64,000 nt of DNA from DASUPK01 sp963821705 (GTDB taxonomy: Bacteria; Actinomycetota; Thermoleophilia; Solirubrobacterales; 70-9): positions 54,065-118,064 of the forward strand of contig CAWGEV010000003.1 in assembly GCA_963821705.1 (NCBI GenBank), read 5' to 3'. Under the pieces are notes generated by a model. The model saw nothing but the letters and a program-made list of their open reading frames with translations. It searched no databases and was not told the DNA's origin. Each line of letters begins with the position of its first letter. Position 1 is the stretch's first letter. The translations under genes were made by a program, and so were the position numbers. Shown piece by piece: positions 46,859-57,179 of the stretch.

Positions 46859-47984
46859 TCCTGTTCATGGCCGGCAAGTACCTGGACATGTACACCGCCG
46901 CCATCGAGCCGCCGCCCGGCTGGACGCATTTCGCCTACACGGACAACGGCTACTACGACTACGGGGAGACGCTCGACGGCCTGCGGGTCCATCACGACGA
47001 CGATCCCGAGGACTACGAGCCCGACGTGAAGCTCAACCGGGCCCTCCAGTTCCTGCGCCAGACGCCCCCGTCGCGGCCGGTCTTCGCCTGGATCACGCCC
47101 TTCGCGGTCCACGCGACGCTCGACCCGGTGAGCGGGCGCTACAGCCCCTACCCGGACATCGCGCCCCGCTTCGCGACCGACCCGGCCTGCGACGGCCTGG
47201 GGCGCTGGGTCACCCCCGCCCATGCCGACAGCAATGCGGACCGGCCGCTGTACCAGCGGGCCTGGGACAAGATGCGCGAGGGCTACGACCTGGTCCAGGC
47301 CTGCCGGGCCCTGCTGTCGGTTGACCAGGGCCTGGTGGTCGCGGACGAGCTCCGGCGCCAGGGCAGGCTCGATCACACCCTGCTGCTGTTCACGTCCGAC
47401 AACGGCATGGGCTGGGGCGCCCACGGCTACCCGACCAAGGATGTGACCTTCTCGACGCCCATGCCCCTGCTCCTGTGGTGGTCCGACGTCCGTGGCCCGC
47501 ACCCGGCCCTCGACCGGACGCTGCTGTCCACCGTGGACCTGGCGCCCACGCTGTGCGCCGTCGCCGGCTGCGTGATGGGCCCTACCCGGACGGCCGGACC
47601 ATCCCTGACGGCACGAGCATCGTGCCCGTCATCCGCGGCACCGGGCGGCTGGTCCGGGACGCGATCTACACCGAGGACCGGGCGACCGGGATGTCCTGGT
47701 GGGCCATCCGCACGTCCGCCGATTCGCCGCTCGGCATGTGGCACTACGCGGAGTACGCGACCGGCGAGCGGGAGCTGTACGACGCGTCGGGGGGTCCCTG
47801 CTGGGCCTGGCATCGCGGCGAGCAGGGCGACCCATGCGAGCTGACGAACCTGGCCGGGCGGCCGGCATATGCGGCCACGGAGGCCGCGCTGCACCGGCTG
47901 CTGGCGCTGGCGGTCGCCACCGGCGGCGCCGACCCCGCCTTCCGCGGCCGCATCGCCCCGGTGATCGCCGCGCGCCGCCGGTAG
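46855..47984 (+). CDS. Sulfatase-family hydrolase, N-terminus missing (one frameshift)
   Basis: Encodes the C-terminal two thirds of an alkaline-phosphatase-superfamily sulfatase. It opens in the middle of the fold with M-A-G-K-Y-L-D-M-Y, then G-W-T-H-F and L-L-F-T-S-D-N-G-M-G-W-G-A-H-G-Y-P-T-K, which holds the C-terminal metal Asp-Asn and the active-site Lys and His, then S-T-V-D-L-A-P-T-L. The N-terminal C/S-x-P-x-R sulfatase signature and first metal ligands are absent because the sequence begins at the breakpoint. A frame change near 47580 leads to D-G-T-S-I-V-P-V and the C-terminal domain, ending at 47984. Secreted in life, presumably. Confidence 0.75.
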
Positions 47985-48244
47985 CCCGGCGGTCCCCGCG
48001 GGATGGGCAGCCGCCGCAGCCCGACGGCGAGCGGCTCGTCGCGCACCGCCACCGCGTACCACTCCCCGACCGTCGCCTGGAGCACGCGGCGCAGGCCGTC
48101 GGCCGTCCCGGCCAGCTGGGCGGCGGCGATGACCACCGCGGCGCGCGGGCTGTGCGGCGTGAGGCGCGGGTCGTCGTGGTGGACGCGCACAAGGCGGCCA
48201 CGCCAGGGCACCAGCAGCGGATCGGGACGAGGCATCGCGGGCAT
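47744..48244 (-). CDS. Possible small uncharacterised protein
   Basis: The first 85 residues from ATG 48244 (R-P-D-P-L-L-V-P-W-R-G-R-L-V-R-V-H-H-D-D) have protein-like composition and lie in an otherwise empty gap. The rest runs antisense to the sulfatase gene and is probably an artefact, so the real end may be near 47990 after a frame change. No family recognised. Confidence 0.3.
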   Translation of the reverse strand: MPAMPRPDPLLVPWRGRLVRVHHDDPRLTPHSPRAAVVIAAAQLAGTADGLRRVLQATVGEWYAVAVRDEPLAVGLRRLPIPRGPPGYRRRAAITGAMRPRKAGSAPPVATASASSRCSAASVAAYAGRPARFVSSHGSPCSPRCQAQQGPPDASYSSRSPVAYSA

Positions 48245-48385
48245 CCTGGCTTCGACGCGTGCCAGCTCACGTGTCGCGAACCCCGCGGGCGGCCGGATCG
48301 GAAGCGCCGGGGCGATCCCCCGCTACGATGGCGTCCCCACCGGACGCGCGCCCCTCGAGCGCCCCGGCCGACCCGGAGAACGCCC

Positions 48386-49490
48386 GTGACCGCCACCACC
48401 CGCCGCGCCGCCATCGCCCTGCTCGCGGCCGTCGCCATCGTCCTGCCGGCGCTGGCCCAGGCGCAGTCGCCCGCGCCCGTGGCTCGCCCGGCCCGGACGC
48501 GTCGTACGCTCCCGGTGCATCCGTCGCACCCGGCGCGCCGCCGGCGGCGTGGGCGCTCGCGGTGTGCACCGCCTGGACCCGCATCAGCGATGCGCAGGCG
48601 CCCCTCGCGACGCTCGGCCAGGCGGCGCTCGACGGCGACCCGAACACCATGGCCTACGCGGCCATCGGTGCGGGCCTGCTGGGCGACCAGGCCACCCGGG
48701 CCATGGAGGGCCACGGCGAGGAGTGGCAGCCGGGCGTCACGTTCGCCGGCGAGCTCAACGCGGCCGGGTTCGCGCTCGTGGACATCGGCATGGCGCTCGC
48801 CCAGGCGGATCCCACCGATCCGGCGCCCGTGCGCACGGCGCTGGGCTCGGTGCTGACTGCCGACGCGGCCTGGGCGGCCGCGCGTGACGACCTGGCGCTG
48901 CTGCGCGCCGCGACCGGCTTCGACTGCGCCGGCGTGGCGGTCCCCAGCCCGGAGCCGTTCCCCCAGCCCAGCTACGCGCCGGCCACACCGGAGCCCTCGT
49001 TCACGGGTGACACCGAGCTCGAGTCGCGGTTCCCCAAGGAGATCGCGGGGCAGCCCGTGCAGCCCGCACTCCCGCACGGGCGCGGAGCTGCTGGCGACCC
49101 AGGACCCGACCGACGCCCAGGCGGCGGCTCGGCTGAAGGAGATGCAGGACTTCGCTGGCCCAGAGCGGACACACCATCGACGACGTGAGCCTCGCGTTCG
49201 CGTACGTGCCCACGGATGACGGCCTGGGCGCCAGCATCACCGCGTTCCGCGTCAAGGGCGCCGACGCCGCGGCGATGCTCCAGGGCCTCATCCCGCTGGT
49301 CACCATCGACTACGCCGACCCGCGCCAGGACACGGTCACGGTCGGTGGCACGACCTACGCGCGGGTCACCGACGGCCCGTACGACCCCAGCGGCGTGTTC
49401 GAGGTGCTGATCCCGCGGGGCGACACGATCTGGGCGGTCTCGGCGAGCGACACGGTGCTGGCCGAGATCGTGGGCAAGCTCCCCGGATAG
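48386..49490 (+). CDS. Secreted protein of unknown function (frameshifted)
   Basis: GTG 48386 starts a signal peptide, T-A-T-T-R-R-A-A-I-A-L-L-A-A-V-A-I-V-L-P, cleaved near A-Q-A-Q. After a frame change near 48480 comes a helical, Ala-rich domain (W-A-L-A-V-C-T-A-W-T-R-I-S-D). A Pro/Ser linker near 48950-49000 leads to L-E-S-R-F-P-K-E-I-A-G-Q-P-V. Two more changes near 49070 and 49150 reach the C-terminal domain D-D-V-S-L-A-F-A-Y-V-P and V-F-E-V-L-I-P-R-G-D-T-I-W-A-V, which ends at 49490. I do not recognise the family; it looks like an exported sensor or binding protein. Confidence 0.55.
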
Positions 49491-49524
49491 CGCTGCCGCG
49501 CGCGAGCGGCGACGCCGGGCGCGG

Positions 49525-50405
49525 TCAGCTCGGCTGGGGCCGCGAGGTCGCGCCGCGGGAAGACGACCAGCGCGTAGCCGACGGCGACGGCGGTGATCGA
49601 CGACGCAGCATCAGCGCAGGTCGCCGGCGGCCAGCGCGCCGTCCAGGACCGCCTTGGCGTCGCACCAGGTGGAACATCGACCAGTCCGCGCAGCCAGGCC
49701 GCGTCCGGCCACAGCGAGCCGATGACGTCGGCGAGGTAGTTGACGCAGCATGAACACGAGCGGCACGCCGAGCGCCGGCGGCAGCCGGTCGAACGAGACG
49801 GACGCCGCGAACGCGATGGCCATGAAGGCCACGAACAGCAGCCAGCCGTTGAGCCAGAGCAGCGGCACGTTGCGCGCCGTCGAGCTCGTCGCCGACGCCC
49901 ATCGCCGTCGCGCTGACCACGTTGCGCCGACCAGCTCGAGGGCCAGCAGCACGCGCCAGGAACAGCAGGCCCGCCACGAACACCGTGGCGTACATCGCGC
50001 GGCGCGAGATGGGCCGCGCCAGCATCACCTCGAGGGTGCCGCGCTGCCGCTCGCCGGCGATCGGCGATGGCCGGGAAGCCGATGGCCATGATGCCCACCA
50101 GCAGCAGCGTGAACGGGTGGATGAAGCCCAGCGCGATCGCGCCGTCGAGGCTGAACAGGTCGCCGCCGCCGAACTGGCTGAACTGCTCGAACAGCGGGTT
50201 GCGAGCCCGACGAGCCGCGCGATGTCCTTGCCGAACGTGGCGTAGATCACGGGCAGGACCGCGCCCCAGCGCGAACAGGCCGAGGCGCACGCCAGCAGCC
50301 GGACCCGGTTGGCGGCGAGCGTCCGCCCGAACAGGGCGCGGTTCAGCGCGATCCGCCGGCGGTCCGGCGCCGGCGGCGCGCCGGCCGGCGTCGGTCGTCG
50401 TAGTA
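49525..50405 (-). CDS. ABC-2 type transporter permease (frameshifted)
   Basis: Hydrophobic helices in several frames. The recognisable blocks are I-A-G-E-R-Q-R-G-T-L-E-V-M-L-A-R-P-I-S-R-R near 50020, the E-R-x-x-G-T-L-E loop of ABC-2 permeases, and W-L-L-F-V-A-F-M-A-I-A-F-A-A-S-V-S near 49820. Start and stop are approximate because the frame changes at least six times. It lies directly after the ATPase gene, with which it forms one exporter. Confidence 0.62.
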
Positions 50406-51343
50406 CTCGAGGAACGCCTCCTCGAGGCGCGCCGGCTCGATCGGTCAGGTCGCGTGATGCGGCGCGCCGGCGATGGCGGCCAGGAACGGGCCGACGTCGC
50501 CCTCGAGGTCGCAGCGCAGCAGCCCGTCGCGGACGTGCACGTCGCTGACGCCCGGCCACGCCGTCGAGGCCGGGCGGCCGGCCCGTCGAGGCGGATCTCC
50601 ACGTGGCGCCGCCGGCGCGCCAGCAGCGCGTCGACGTCGGACAGCGCGACCAGCTCGCCGTGGCGGATGATCGCCACCCGGTCGCAGACGCGCTCGACCT
50701 CGGACAGGATGTGCGACGAGAAGAAGACCGTGCGGCCGGCCCGGCGCCGCTCGTCGAGCAGCGTCGTAGAACGGCGCGCTGCATCAGCGGGTCCAGGCCC
50801 TCGGTGGGCTCGTCGAGGATGAGCAGCTCCGGGTCGTGCTGCATCGCCTGGATGATGCCCACCTTCTGGCGCATGCCGCGCGAGTAGTCGCGCACGAGGC
50901 GGCGCAGGTCGGCGCGCGACAGCTCGAGGCGCTCGATCAGCTCGTCGCGCAGCGGCGCGGCCCGGCCGTGGAGCCGGGCGAGGTAGTCGAGGACCGCGTC
51001 GCCGGTCATCGAGTCGTAGAAGGCGATGCCGCCCGGCAGGTAGCCGACGTGCGCGCGGATGGCCAGGCCGTCGGTGGCCACGTCGTGGCCCGAGCACGGT
51101 CGCGCCGGCCGGTCGTGGCGTGCAGGAAGCCGAGCAGGATCCGGATCGTGGTGCTCTTGCCGGCGCCGTTGGGGCCCAGGAAGCCGAAGATCTCGCCCCG
51201 TCGGACGGTGATCGACAGGTCGTGCAGCGCCCGCACGGGCGTCGCGGCCGCGCGGGCCGATGGCCGCGCCGTAGGACTTGCCCAGGCCCGCGGTCACGAT
51301 GGCGTCGCCGTCGACGGCGGTCGACGGGTCGGGTGGCGGTCAT
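50405..51343 (-). CDS. ABC-2 type transporter ATP-binding protein (frameshifted)
   Basis: Starts M-T-A-T-R-P-V-D at 51343. After early frame changes, V-R-R-G-E-I-F-G-F-L-G-P-N-G-A-G-K-S-T-T (Walker A, near 51160) is clear, then Y-L-P-G-G-I-A-F-Y-D, Y-S-R-G-M-R-Q-K-V-G (signature) and L-L-I-L-D-E-P-T-E-G-L-D-P (Walker B). The C-terminal third is scrambled by frame changes. The regulatory tail is typical of drug- or polymer-export ATPases. Together with the permease it makes a homologue, not a copy, of the pair at 13492-14906. Confidence 0.75.
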
Positions 51344-51392
51344 CGCGGCTCGGCGGCCAGGGCCCTGGTGGGGCCCCGGCGTCGGGCGCTCG

Positions 51393-52119
51393 CTAGAGGT
51401 CGTGGTCCCGGCGCGCGACGAGGCGCCAGCCGACCGGCAGCAGCCCGGCCGCGACGCAGCGAGCTTGACCAGGTCGCCGCGGCAGGAACGGGTACAGGCC
51501 GTAGCGCAGCGCGTCGCTCGACGGACAGGTCGGCGGCGGCCGCGAGCCAGGGCACGCCGACGGCGTAGATGACGACGCGAGCCGAGGACCATGGCCGCGA
51601 TCGAGCCGCGCAGCCGGCGGTCCCAGCCCAGCTCCGCGAGCCGCCCGACGAGCGCGGCCGCCACCAGGAAGCCGATGAGGTAGCCACCCGTGGCGCCCAG
51701 CACGAGGTGGCCGTCCGTCGACGCGTCGCGATGGTGCGCGATGCCCGAGGCGATGGACGCCGTCGCGGCGCCGACCGCGAACACCGGGCATGCCGATGAC
51801 GCCGATGAGCAGGTACAGGCCGGTCGACCGCGACGCCGCGTCGCGCGCCCAGCAGCGCGCCCGCGAACAGGACGCCGAACGTCTGGAGCGTGAACGGCAC
51901 GTACGGGTTCGCGGGCACGTAGACGTCGCCGATGGCGAACGCCGGGACGTTGAACGAGACGTAGGCGCCCAGCGTGATGAGCAGCGCGCCGGCGACGATC
52001 AGCAGCAGGTTGCGCTGCCAGATGGCGGCACGCTCGCCCAGGCGGATGGGGATCAGGAAGTCCCCGAGGGTCAGGCCGCGCTCGAACGGCGGGACGCGGC
52101 GCAGTCGGATGGCAGTCAC
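51393..52119 (-). CDS. bioY: BioY family biotin transporter S component (frameshifted)
   Basis: GTG 52119 begins V-T-A-I-R-L-R-R-V. Six hydrophobic helices are spread over three frames. BioY hallmarks are P-Y-V-P-F-T-L-Q-T-F-G-V-L-F-A-G-A-L-L-G, the conserved V-P-x-T-x-Q-T loop, then G-A-T-G-G-Y-L-I-G-F-L-V-A-A (the G-G-Y-L-x-G-F motif) and F-L-P-G-D-L-V-K near the end. It binds biotin in the membrane and works alone or with an ECF AT module; no ecfAT genes are in the window. Frame changes near 51850, 51785 and 51580. No biotin operator is visible upstream. Confidence 0.8.
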
Positions 52120-52178
52120 GGACCCATCGTAGCAGCCCGGCACCGCCGCCAGATTCCGCGCGTCCGAGCGGTGGGCCG

Positions 52179-52557
52179 TCAGACCGGCCAGCCGCTCGGT
52201 CGAGCCCGATCGGAGACCTGGCCGACGTTCAGCTCGACCAGGTCGACCTCCAGCAGGTGGTCGCCGGGCTCGAGGCGCAGGCCCGCGACGTGGAAGGTCA
52301 CCACGGTCGCCCTTGCGGAAGGCCACCGGGGCCGCGGCCGAGACGTCCGTCGCGCGGTACACCGCGTCCTCGCCGGTGCGGACCGCGGTGATCGCCGTCG
52401 CGCGCCACGTCGACGCCGTCGATCGGGATGTGCCCGATGTCCACCAGCGTGCCGTCGCCGATGCGGGTTCTGGCGCCTGGACGGAGAAGCCCGTCTCGGT
52501 GTTGCGGAGGGAGCCCTTGACGATGAACTGGCGGGCCAGGAACCCGGGGACGCGCAT
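52179..52557 (-). CDS. Conserved protein of unknown function (frameshifted)
   Basis: About 125 residues from ATG 52557 (M-R-V-P-G-F-L-A-R-Q-F-I-V-K-G-S-L-R-N-T-E). After frame changes near 52470 and 52310 it continues L-R-L-E-P-G-D-H-L-L-E-V-D-L-V-E-L-N-V-G and stops at 52179. The V-K-G-S-L-R-N-T opening followed by an all-beta pattern recurs in a small uncharacterised family I recall in archaea and bacteria. Soluble. It sits between bioY and the SWIM gene on the same strand. Confidence 0.55.
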
Positions 52558-52600
52558 CACCGAAGGGTAGCGGGTCGCAGCCGTGACGCGGCCCCGCCGA

Positions 52601-53506
52601 TCAGTCGTCGCCCGTCGGGCGCCGCAGGGTCGCCGCCGCGGCGACGATCGCCGCGTATGCCGGCACCAGCAGACTCCTCGATCGTGTGGCCACGCGCCAC
52701 CAGGCCGCTCGCGGGGAGCTCCCGGAGGATCGCGTCGGGGGTCGCGGTCGGGTTGGAAGGCGCCACGGGAGCGGCCGGCACGTCCGATCCCCAGAAGCGA
52801 TCCGGCGCGCCGTCGATGGGGGTGTCGGCGGCGAGGAGGCCGACCCACGACGTGACCGGCCCGGCACCGGCGTCCGGCGGAGCCTGCCGGCGTCGCTCCG
52901 CGGAGCGCGCGCAGCTCGGCCAGCAGGCGCTCGCGCGGGCGGCCGCGCCACGCGAGGATGAGGAACGGGTCCTCGTCGAAGCGCTCGGCGAGCAGGTAGT
53001 AGACGGCCGCGACGTGCTTGCAGGGCGACTCCCAGTCCGGGCAGCAGCAGTCCGCGACCAGGTCCTTCCGCTTCGCCGGGAAGAGCGACAGGCCGCAGGC
53101 GGCGAAGGCCTCCTCGATCTCCTCGGGCATCTCGCCCGCCAGGAGCCGGGCCAGGAAGACCGCCTGGCTCGCGATCGCCTCCTCGCCCGCCGCCAGTCGT
53201 CGTCGTCGAGGGGCGTCAGGCCGATCTCCACGCGGTAGGGTCGGGCCCGCGAGCCCTGCACCCGCGCCGTGACCGAGCCCGCGGTCCACGTCCAGCTCCA
53301 TCACCTGGCCGCGGCGCGCGTACGCCCGACCGCGCGCGAGCCGCGGCCCCTCGCCGAAGTCGCTCCAGGACCGCGATGAAGCGCTGCGACCACCACGTCT
53401 CGCCGATGGCGCCGCGGCGGCTCTTCGCCTTGAGGCCGTCCTTCACCGGCCGCGGCGTGCTCGTCGGCGGGTAGCCGCCCGCGCGAACCGGTCCCGAGTC
53501 GGCCAT
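52601..53506 (-). CDS. SWIM zinc-finger protein (frameshifted)
   Basis: ATG 53506 begins M-A-D-S-G-P-V-R-A-G-G-Y-P, then R-G-A-I-G-E-T-W-W-S-Q-R-F-I, the usual start of bacterial SWIM proteins. Near 53050 is the zinc finger itself, D-C-C-C-P-D-W-E-S-P-C-K-H-V-A-A-V-Y-Y (C-x-C ... C-x-H). The C-terminal part is degraded by frame changes near 53330, 53200 and 52900, and ends near 52601. SWIM proteins of this type are nearly always next to a SNF2 helicase gene, as here, where TGATG links the two; they probably act together on nucleic acid. Confidence 0.75.
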
Positions 53507-56500
53507 CAGTCGTCCAGCCGCGTCCGCGGAGAGCGTCAGCGAGGTCGCGCAGCTCGGCGGTCGACAGCTCCGTCAGCCACGTCTCGCCGGTGCCGACGAC
53601 CATCGCCGCGAGCTCCCGCTTGGACTCGATCAGCGCGGCGATGCGCTCCTCGAGCGTGCCCGACGCAGACGAACTTGTGGACCTGGACCGACTTGCGTCT
53701 GGCCGATCCGATAGGCGCGGTCGGTGGCCTGGTTCTCGACCGCCGGGTTCCACCAGCGGTCGAAGTGGAACACGTGGTTGGCCGCGGTCAGGTTGAGGCC
53801 CGTGCCGCCGGCCTTGAGCGAGAGGACGAAGAGCGGGGGCCCATCCGTCGGCCTCGGAAGCGCGCGACCATCGCGTCGCGGTCGGCGTCGCGAGGTCGCC
53901 GCCGTGGAGAAAGAGCACCTCGCGCCGAACCGCTCCCGCAGGTGCGTCCGGAGCATCGCCCCGAACTCGGCGAACTGGGTGAACAGCGAGCGCGCGGTCG
54001 CCCTCCGCGAGGACCTCCTCGAGCAGCTCGTCGAGCGCGCGCGAGCTTGCCCGAGCGGCCCGGCAGCGGCCGAGCCGTCGCCCAGGAGGTGGGCCGGGTG
54101 GTTGCAGACCTGCTTGAGGCGCAGCATCGTGGCCAGCACCAGGCCCCGCCGCTCGATGCCCTCGCTCGTCGTCGATGCGCTCCAGCATGTCGTCCACGAC
54201 GGCCTGGTAGAGCGTCGCCTGCTCGCGGGTGAGCCGGCAGTAGACGGTCATCTCGATCTTGCTCGGGCAGGTCGGCGATGATCGACCGGTCGGTCTTGAG
54301 CCGGCGCAGGATGAACGGCGCGGTGAGCCGCCGCAGCCGCTCGGCGGCCTCGGCGTCCCGGTATCGTCTCGATGGGCACCGCGAAGCGCCGCCGGAACCC
54401 GTTGGCGGGCCCAGGAGCCCGGGTTGAGGAACTCCATGATCGACCACAGCTCGGACAGGCGGTTCTCGACGGGCGTGCCGGTCAGGGCGATCGCGGCGAC
54501 GGCGCGGTCAGCCGCGCGGACCGCCTGCGACTGGCGCGGCGCCGCTGTTCTTGATGTTCTGCGCCTCGTCGAGGACGATGCGGCGCCACGCGATGCCCGC
54601 CAGGGCGTCTCGAGATCGCGGGTGACGCAGCCCGTAGGTGGTCAGCACCACGTCGGTCGTGGGCGCGAGCGCGGTCGCCAGCGTCGTCCGCGGCCAGCCG
54701 CTCGCGGCGCCGTGGTGGATATGGACCGACAGGTCGGGCGCGAAGCGCTCCAGCTCCCGGCGCCAGTTGCCCACGACCGACATCGGACAGATCACGAGCG
54801 TGGGGCCGATGGGTCGGCCGGGCGGCTCCCCGGCGCAGTGCGGCGCTTCCCGTTCGGCGACCAGGAGCGCGATCAGCTCTGGGCGGTCTTGCCCAGGCCC
54901 ATGTCGTCCGCCAGGCAGGCGCCGAGCCCCGGTCGCTCATGGACTCCAGCCAGGCGAGACCCGTGAGCTGATACGGCCGAAGGGTGCCGACGAACCCGCC
55001 CGGGGCGGACGCCCGGGCCGGCGTCCGCGCTCCCTCGCTCTCGCCGGCCGCAGCAGCGCCCCCAGCCAGCCATCGGCGGTGACGCCCGTGACGGGCAGCC
55101 CGGCCGGACCGTCGTCGATGCCCGCCCCCAGGCGCAACACGCTCGCCGGCGGTGATCGCTCCGACAGCGGACCTGCCGGCTCGGTCGACCAGGCGCACGC
55201 GCGGCCGCGAGGTCCTCCGGTCGCAGCTCCACCCACTCGCCGCGCAGACCGGACGAGCGGCGCCTTGAGGGCGGCCAGCTCCCGCAGCTCGTCTGCGCGT
55301 CGACCGCCTGGTCGCCCAGGACCACCTGCCAGTCGACAGTCCACGAGGGCCTCCATGCCCGATGCCGGCGGCCGCGACGCTCGCCGGTCTCGACGCCCGT
55401 GGTCGCACGGACGCGGGCGGCGAGGCGCGGGCGGCCGGTCCGCCACCACGACGGCAGCAGCACGCCGAAGCCGGCCTCCGCGAGCAGCGGCGCCGCATCG
55501 CGGAGGAAGCCGTGGGCGCCGGCGGTGTCGAGGTCCAGCCCCGTCGGGTGCGCCTCCCGGAGCGCGGTCGCCAGCGGCGGATAGAGCCGGCTCGCCCGAC
55601 CCAGCTCGGCGAGCAGCTGCTCCTGCGGGTCGCCCAGGGCACGCTCCAGGATGCCGGCCGCGTCCGACCGCGCACCCCAGATCGCGGCGGCAGGGACGCG
55701 CAGGCTCGGGTCCATCGGCCGACTGGAGCAGGACGTCCAGGCGCCACCGCTCCGGGGCGTCGTCCGTGGGCGTGGCGAGCTGGAAGCACCCCCGGAGGCG
55801 TCGCGCGCCCACGGCCGCGGACGCGTGCCAGGCGGCAAGGCCGTCGACCAGCGCGGCGGGCGCGTCCGGGATGGAGCCGGGTGCCGGCGCGGCCAGGGCC
55901 GCCAGCCAGCGCTCGGTGGGCGTGGGGCGGCGTCGGGCCGGGGTGCGGGCGAGGGGCTGCGTGCCGGCCAGGGCGCCGCGGGCCAGCGCGTCCACCAGGT
56001 CCCCGAGGACCCGCTCCAGGACGCCGATCGGCCGGCTCGCCAGCGGGTGTGCCCGGCGTCACGGTGGCCCGCAGCACGTGCGGCATGGCCGCGGCGATGA
56101 CGCGCAGGCGCTCCAGGTCCGCGGTGCCCGGGGTCGGCAGCCACCGCGGCTCGTGGCCGCCGCCGTCGCGAGCCCCGGCAGGAAGCGGCCGCGGACGACG
56201 AGGTCCAGCGCGAGCGCGACGATCTCCGCGAGGCAGCGCACGGAGGGCGCAGGTGGGCGGGACGGCGTCATCGGCGGGTCGGCATCGCTCGCCGTCTCCG
56301 CCAGGTCGAGGATGAGGCGGAGCGCGTCAGCCGGATCGAGCGCGACGGTGGGGATGGTCCACGGCCGGAGCTCGGGCGCGGCGCGCAGGATCGCTCGCGG
56401 ATCGGGCGGAGATGGCGGGCGACGGGACCGGGGCACCATCGAGCGACGGCAGGAGCAGGACCATGGCTGGCCTCGGTCGCACGGGCGAGCGCCGGGTGGG

Positions 56501-56714
56501 CGAGGGCGGTGCGGGCACCGGCGGACCGCGCCCCGGGGTGCCGGGGCGGTGGGGTCGTGGGTGCGATCGTGATGGACGGCGTGGTCGTGGGGCGAGTGCG
56601 GCCACGCGCGCGAGGGCCGGCCGGCGGGTCGATGGCCACCCTGTCGAGCGATACCTCCTCCGTCCACAGGTGCAGCCGATGGTCGGGAGGCCACGCGGCG
56701 TGGAGCGCGATCAC
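53506..56714 (-). CDS. SNF2-family DEAD/DEAH-box helicase (heavily frameshifted)
   Basis: A large SNF2 ATPase of about 1,050 residues. Motifs found in order: A-D-D-M-G-L-G-K-T (motif I, near 54895), V-I-C-P-M-S-V-V-G-N-W (Ia), L-D-E-A-Q-N-I-K-N (II, D-E-A-Q), L-T-G-T-P-V-E-N-R-L-S-E-L-W (III), F-I-L-R-R-L-K-T-D, L-R-L-K-Q-V-C-N-H-P, S-L-K-A-G-G-T-G-L-N-L (V) and T-D-R-A-Y-R-I-G-Q-T (VI). The N-terminal 500 residues, from GTG 56714 (I-A-L-H-A-A-W-P) or ATG 56912, are the long variable domain of this bacterial branch. More than ten frame changes. Its stop overlaps the SWIM gene start. Confidence 0.75.
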
Positions 56715-56982
56715 CGGTGGAGCCGGACGGCCGGCCGGTAGCCGCGGGCCGCGAGCCACGAGCGTGCCCGTCCGCGATACTCGATCATCACCTGCGAGCT
56801 CGAGCTGGTCCGACGCGGGTCCGCCGGTGAGCAGGGCCGCGATCGCGGGACCGTCCGCCGCGTGGATCGCGACGCGGAGGTCGCGAGCGTGGTCGGGCGG
56901 TCGGTCGAGCATGACGCACCGAAGTCTACGGCGGTCGCGGCTCCGGGCTCTCGTTCGGCTACACTTCGCGGGCGGTCTCCGC

Positions 56983-57059
56983 GGTGGCCTTAGCTCAATC
57001 GGCAGAGCATCGGATTGTGGCTCCGAAGGCTATGGGTTCAATCCCCGTAGGCCACCCCA
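56983..57059 (+). tRNA. tRNA-His (anticodon GTG)
   Basis: The extra G at position -1 (56983), characteristic of tRNA-His, precedes acceptor stem GTGGCCT pairing with AGGCCAC. The anticodon loop TTGTGGC gives GTG. The T arm is GGGTTCAATCCCC, and discriminator C is followed by an encoded CCA (57057-57059). An encoded CCA, absent from both tRNAs left of 46.85 kb, supports a different genome here. Confidence 0.95.
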
Positions 57060-57108
57060 ACCTCTAGGCTCAGGACGGCGGGTCCGCGCGTGCCGGGGCG
57101 TCCGGCGA

Positions 57109-57138
57109 TGCGCAGGGAAGCGCAGGGATGCGCAGAGG
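57109..57138. repeat. Three 10-base tandem repeats
   Basis: TGCGCAGGGA, AGCGCAGGGA and TGCGCAGAGG lie head to tail at 57109-57138, downstream of tRNA-His and upstream of the 3' end of the convergent secreted-protein gene. They may be a simple slippage product. Confidence 0.65.
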
Positions 57139-57179
57139 TTGGCTCTCGGGAGTGGCTCCTGCGACTCGAGCGGCGCGCA

